Source: Phoronis ovalis
Taxonomy: Eukaryota > Phoronida > Phoronidae
Length of the DNA stretch: 10,894 bases
Direction: 5' to 3'
NCBI GenBank assembly: GCA_028565635.1
Contig: JAOXYB010058701.1
Coordinates: forward strand, 1-10,894
Under the pieces are notes generated by a model, which was not told where the DNA came from, searched no databases, and saw only the letters and a list, made by a program, of their open reading frames with translations. The position numbers were made by a program, and so were the translations under genes. This document shows positions 7,485-10,894 of the stretch, one piece after another (position 1 is the stretch's first letter; every line of letters starts with the position of its first letter).

Positions 7485-8829
7485 CTACAAAAAATATGAT
7501 ATATGCATGTCAGTCGTAGCATAAATATTAAATCTAGGGTTTATTTCTTTTCTATAAAGCTTAATATTCTAATATTAAATTTATTTATTCTCCATGCACT
7601 TCATGAATATTATGAGAACATGAGCATCCGATAAATATTACCTTAGTTTATGAATCATCTGAATGAGATGAGGTACCCACAAGGGGCATTCACACCTTGT
7701 TATAGCTTTATAGGTTATTTCAAAATTTTGATTACTTAATTTCCTTGCGATGAGAACAGTATCTCATTAACTCTTGTATACAGAATCTTATAATCACTGC
7801 CTCTAAATTATGTTCCTGGACCTGTTGTTCACAAGTGTGAATTCCCTTGGTGGGTATTTATTTTAAACATTTATCAGACTCTTATATTCCCAAACAGTAG
7901 TTGACTGAGATAAAAACGTTGTCCTTTTTGCCCTTAGAGCTCTTTTTTAGAAATTGCATAAAATGGGTACATTAGAATAATCAAAACATATAAATAATCA
8001 TGTTACCAACTACAATTGTGTCAAGCCATACATTTTCTTGTCTTTTTTTTATTAAAGAGTGTAGATCAAGGAGCATAGAATTTGGGTTTAATGACCATTG
8101 GTGTGAAAACACCTACCCAGTTGCGTTGAAAATAGCTTAAAAAAATTACAAATAGTACGTATGCATAAATAAAGGTTTTAAAATACATTAAAACAGACAC
8201 TACCTTAAATGAACCAATGCACTGCGGGAGATTAACATTGATGACTGCATTTATAAGTAATATAATATAATAATAACACCTGTTCGATATGTCAAATTCG
8301 CTAATGCAATTTCTGTATTTTAACAGTATTCTCCATATTTTTATAGTATTTGAAGTTCTTACAGATTCTTGAATATCTACTAATATAATCCTTCATGGTA
8401 AATTTTGTAATTGTTGCGCACTGTTTCTAACTGAAATTTAACAGATAATGCACCATACTGATTCCTGACAGTGGAAAGAAAACATGGCTGATGACATTGA
8501 ACCAACAAGTCCTAGTGGTAGAAATTGGTACTATTGTTATACATTGTGTTTAAAAGGATTCGTGCTAAAAGTGAAGAGCTGTTTTTCGTGTGCAACATTT
8601 CATTTTTTTTGACGAAATCCATCGTTCATTTTAAATGATTATTACATACACAACAGAGCTCTATATATGGTCCTGTTATCAGTATAAAGCAAGATCTAGG
8701 AATAATACAACCTAGGTGTTTGGACTGTGATAATTAGTTTTTAATTAGTTAATTAAAATTCCTAACATACATGTAGCTCTAAGGGTTAATAACATGCAAA
8801 TGTCCAAACAAAACATGCTTCTAAACTAC
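7485..8829 (-). other. Intron region, AT-rich, with small fold-back
   Basis: Between exon 8934-8830 and exon 7484-7295, both phase 0 here, so they can join directly. It holds an inverted repeat (7672-7700 against 7831-7859, about 24 of 29 positions matching) and the optional micro-exon 8221-8204. On the plus strand a small exon-like block lies near 8472-8517. The rest shows nothing I can support. Confidence 0.5.
8204..8221 (-). CDS. Possible 18-nt micro-exon (CIGSFK)
   Basis: On the minus strand TTAATCTCCCGCAG precedes TGC and TTTAAG|GTAGTG follows, giving six codons with phase 0 on both sides. It fits exactly between exons 8934-8830 and 7484-7295, but is not needed to keep the frame. A weaker upstream acceptor would make it 41 nt (8244-8204) with a phase that does not fit. 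Such tiny matches also arise by chance in AT-rich DNA. Confidence 0.25.
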
Positions 8830-8934
8830 CTTAGTTTGATTGTGTCTCTCATGTGGAGTGCTGCTTCTAATATCAACTTGTGGTGTTTGCATCGCTTTTG
8901 GCATAAAGTGATGTACAAGAACATCTCTGGATTC
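8830..8934 (-). CDS. Probable internal exon, 35 codons
   Basis: Acceptor TATATATTCATCTAG precedes 8934, and an in-frame stop right before the border fixes it. Donor ACTAAG|GTAGTT follows 8830. The 105 nt are phase 0 at both ends and encode ESRDVLVHHFMPKAMQTP, then QVDIRSSTPHERHNQTK. The composition is protein-like, with varied charged residues and no low-complexity run. It joins directly in phase to exon 7484-7295 and to the upstream candidate 9296-9239. A longer open frame on the plus strand over the same bases is a shadow. The family is unknown; a folded domain may begin here, in contrast to the disordered downstream exons. Confidence 0.55.
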
Positions 8935-9238
8935 CTAGATGAATATATACATATAACTCAGAACTACTGCATGATGCTATACTTGCTGGTGCCTTAATGT
9001 ACTGTGAAACAGACTGAGCAGTATCTATTTCAATGTGCAACTGCAGCAAAATGAAAACAGCACAAGAACCTTTTATTTTCACTGTTAAAAGGGTGACAAG
9101 TAAGTAGACCTGACAATCCAATTTTATGAAAAAACAGATTCCTAGCCTGTAAAAACCAGATTTTGGAACGAAGTTATAAACCTCTGATTTCTAATATGAA
9201 CCCACTGGTTTTGTATGTCTGAGATCACAGGAATTCAC

Positions 9239-9296
9239 CTTACTGTAGGTTTCCGAGTTATGCAATCCTGTATATACAAAATACTGGTTTGTGATG
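9239..9296 (-). CDS. Possible upstream exon, 19 codons
   Basis: Acceptor CTTCATTTTACAG precedes 9296 and donor AGTAAG|GTGAAT follows 9239. The 58 nt run from phase 2 to phase 0 and encode ITNQYFVYTGLHNSETYSK. This would continue straight into ESRDVL of the next exon, giving a plausible folded-domain segment rich in aromatic residues. Both splice sites are good, but the exon is short, so chance cannot be excluded. Confidence 0.42.
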
Positions 9297-9342
9297 CTGT
9301 AAAATGAAGTCAGAAGAAATATCTGTTACAATGAGTCATTGA

Positions 9343-9363
9343 GGGAGGGGGGAGGAGGGGGGG
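9343..9363 (+). other. G-run tract, possible G-quadruplex
   Basis: The plus strand reads gggaggggggaggaggggggg here, the only long G-rich run in an AT-rich window. Its runs of 3, 6, 2 and 7 Gs can supply four G-triplets with short loops. It lies about 45 bp from exon 9296-9239, on the intron side. On the minus strand it is a C/T-rich tract upstream of that exon's acceptor. Confidence 0.6.
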
Positions 9364-9657
9364 ATAGAGGCTTATGATCACAGCTCAAAGGAAAAAAACT
9401 GCCTTTTCACGAATCACAAATAATAAACTTATGCAATGTTACTCGACACAACCTATAGAACATTCCTAAGAAGATAATTATATACTTAACTATCAGTAAA
9501 AATGATTAGAACCTAATCCAGGGATCTGCGATGGAGAGTTATTTATCAAACATCCATTCAGCAAAGTATTGTATCTAACACAGCAGAACTTTGTTGTTAT
9601 TACGTTCTTTGTGAGGAAAATAAAATGATTGCATGAAATAAGAAAATAGCCCAGGGT

Positions 9658-9691
9658 ACATGACCCTACCGTGGCCAGCATAGGGTCATGT
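9658..9691. repeat. Perfect 11-bp inverted repeat, 12-nt loop
   Basis: acatgacccta (9658-9668) and tagggtcatgt (9681-9691) are exact reverse complements. The loop is ccgtggccagca. No T-run follows on either strand. Its purpose is unknown; it overlaps one weak exon candidate. Confidence 0.7.
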
Positions 9692-10606
9692 CCAAGACAT
9701 TGTCAAAAACTGTTGAGGTCTTTTGTACTCTAGTGCATGCAGTAAGTCTTTGAAAACACAAAAAATAAAACAACGTTATCACATTGCAAAGACTCAAAAT
9801 TCATCCCACAGCTCAAAAATAAAATACGACCCTTTTACACCTGTAAGAAAATAAGTTTGCCCCTCTCACTCTGAATAGATTCAAGTACCTGCCACTAAAG
9901 AATGGCCACTAAATGTGAAATTGTGATCGTTGCATGAATTATCTACTCAGTGCTTAGAACCTTACAGAATTCAGAATTCTGATATTTCTCAGTGATTTCC
10001 TCACACACACAAAGCTAATAACGATCGAAAAATCTGAGTAACTGGTACGAACCGGTATTTAGTACTCTATGGGAAGCAGCATAACTAGGAAACCTACTGT
10101 AATAGGTTTAACTGTTTTGATACGACATTTTACATCATTCCTTTCACCATGAGGCATGAGTAATCATGCACTGCTAGTTAACAGTTTTTACAAAACACCT
10201 CTTATTCATTCTTCTTCACAAAGAAATGAATGCTCTCTAGTGCATGAATTCAAAACTACTGGTTTCTCATTTTTGGCATATCAGAAAAAAAACAACAACT
10301 CAATCTTGAAGGCCAAGCTACACACTCCCCTCGTCTCAGTTGCAAGAGTTATACTGAATCATGTGACCCAAAGTCATTTTAATTGGTTCATATTCCTTCA
10401 AATTATTGGTTTTCACACATAACAACACATCAAATTTGCCCTTTTTAAACGACTTTACAAGGATTGAATGTTTTGGTTCTCGGAAGCTGGTACATAAAAG
10501 CAATATGTGAGTGACCTTTATTTATGGATAACATTATTTTTTTAACGATAAATATAATTCAGAAAATCATATTCCCGTAGTTTTAGGTGAAAATCGGACA
10601 AAATAC

Positions 10607-10634
10607 CTGTTGGCAGGTTTGGCCAAGCAAAACA
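10607..10634 (-). CDS. Weak micro-exon candidate (CFAWPNLPT)
   Basis: A branch-point-like ACTAAC and TTTTCAG precede 10634, and ACAG|GTATTT follows 10607. The 28 nt run phase 0 to 1 and fit behind exon 10793-10716 with an 81-nt intron. An alternative reading of the same region uses an acceptor before 10662 and a different frame (LETNEAIFSVLLGQTCQQ). The two exclude each other. Confidence 0.22.
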
Positions 10635-10715
10635 CTGAAAATCGCCTCGTTAGTTTCTAGAACTGAGAAGATAATTACAGTGAACTCTTCTTTGGAAACA
10701 AATTAAAGAGAGTAC

Positions 10716-10793
10716 CTTAACAAAGTCCTTATCTGTACCAGATATACCAATGGTGTCACTGCCTACTTTGATTCGGTAATGAAACACTGTGCA
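10716..10793 (-). CDS. Possible upstream exon, 26 codons
   Basis: Acceptor CTTGTTTATTATTGTAG precedes 10793 (in-frame stop at the border) and donor GTTAAG|GTACTC follows 10716. It encodes CTVFHYRIKVGSDTIG and then ISGTDKDFVK, phase 0 at both ends. The alternating hydrophobic pattern suggests beta strands of a folded domain. It may be a 5' exon of the same minus-strand gene or belong to a neighbour, because the link across 9297-10715 is not resolved. No family recognised. Confidence 0.45.
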
Positions 10794-10799
10794 CTACAA

Positions 10800-10894
10800 T
10801 AATAAACAAGAGGTCCACGGGTGCAGACAGATGCCCATCATATGATGTAGTTTCTTTAGTTGTAAAGCCATCTATGTCACCTTGCATAATACAC
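10800..10894. repeat. Probable edge of a dispersed repeat
   Basis: The block starting aacaagaggtccacgggtgc, followed by gatgcccatc, is more GC-rich than its surroundings. It resembles, from memory, repeat starts common in mollusc genomes. It is cut off by the window end, so its extent is unknown. Confidence 0.3.

Larger units (their letters stand above)
9297..10715. other. AT-rich stretch, 5' structure of the gene unresolved
   Basis: If the gene extends to exon 10793-10716, at least one further exon must lie here to bring phase 0 to phase 2. Competing candidates on the minus strand are 10634-10607 (CFAWPNLPT, good branch-point-like ACTAAC and TTTTCAG), 10486-10459 and 9709-9670. They cannot all be real and none is decisive. 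The stretch also holds a G-run tract (9343-9363) and an 11-bp inverted repeat (9658-9691). Open frames at 10156-10422 (+) and 9493-9681 (-) show no protein features. Confidence 0.5.

Noticed and set aside
9493-9681. Minus-strand open frame with peptide NVITTKFCCVRYNTLL
   Set aside because: A good acceptor precedes it, but the only donor (TTAG|GTTCTA) is weak and its phase does not fit the next exon.
9670-9709. Exon candidate FDNVLDMTLCWP on the minus strand
   Set aside because: Its phase would fit before 9296, but so does another candidate at 10486-10459. It overlaps a perfect inverted repeat and the acceptor is mediocre.
10156-10422. Plus-strand open frame of 88 codons
   Set aside because: No motif, no splice or promoter support, and composition typical of AT-rich chance frames.

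Overview
The window looks like animal nuclear DNA. It is AT-rich, holds short coding blocks with GT/AG splice borders, and has long introns filled with tandem and inverted repeats; there is no bacterial operon structure. The repeat style (about 300-bp tandem units, degenerate 30-bp units, many fold-backs) reminds me of a mollusc or another lophotrochozoan. That is an impression from memory, not a database result.

The main content is one multi-exon gene on the minus strand, read from right to left. Five exons are well supported and joined in phase: 7484-7295, 6892-6596, 4599-4414, 3402-3239 and 2957-2583. They give 403 residues ending at a UGA stop. Exon 8934-8830 probably lies upstream of these. 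9296-9239 and 10793-10716 are possible further 5' exons, and the start codon was not located. The product is not a protein I can name. Near its C-terminus it carries a YX4(I/L)L eIF4E-binding motif. Its flanks (KxRP, then FDPDNY) resemble the N-terminus of the eIF4E transporter 4E-T (YTKEELL, KxRP, WDPEKW), so a role in cap-dependent translation control is the best inference. The rest is polar, acidic and Ser-rich, probably disordered.

The most interesting point is the end of the gene. The stop is UGA followed directly by CUAG, the strongest known metazoan stop-codon readthrough context. The same frame then stays open for 143 more codons to a UAG at 2153-2151. That extension holds about 2.7 copies of a 93-bp (31-residue) in-frame tandem repeat. 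A regulated C-terminal extension of a translation regulator is therefore plausible. The main rival is removal of a 78-nt in-frame intron spanning the stop.

The non-coding parts are: a truncated satellite-like repeat at 1-500; 3' flank at 531-2150 with a 26-bp palindrome and a fold-back with about 135-bp arms; a 2-kb intron (4600-6595) holding a degenerate 30-bp array and an about 300-bp tandem array with AGGTCA everted repeats; and AT-rich introns to the right with a G-run tract at 9343-9363. No tRNA, rRNA, CRISPR or prokaryotic feature was seen.
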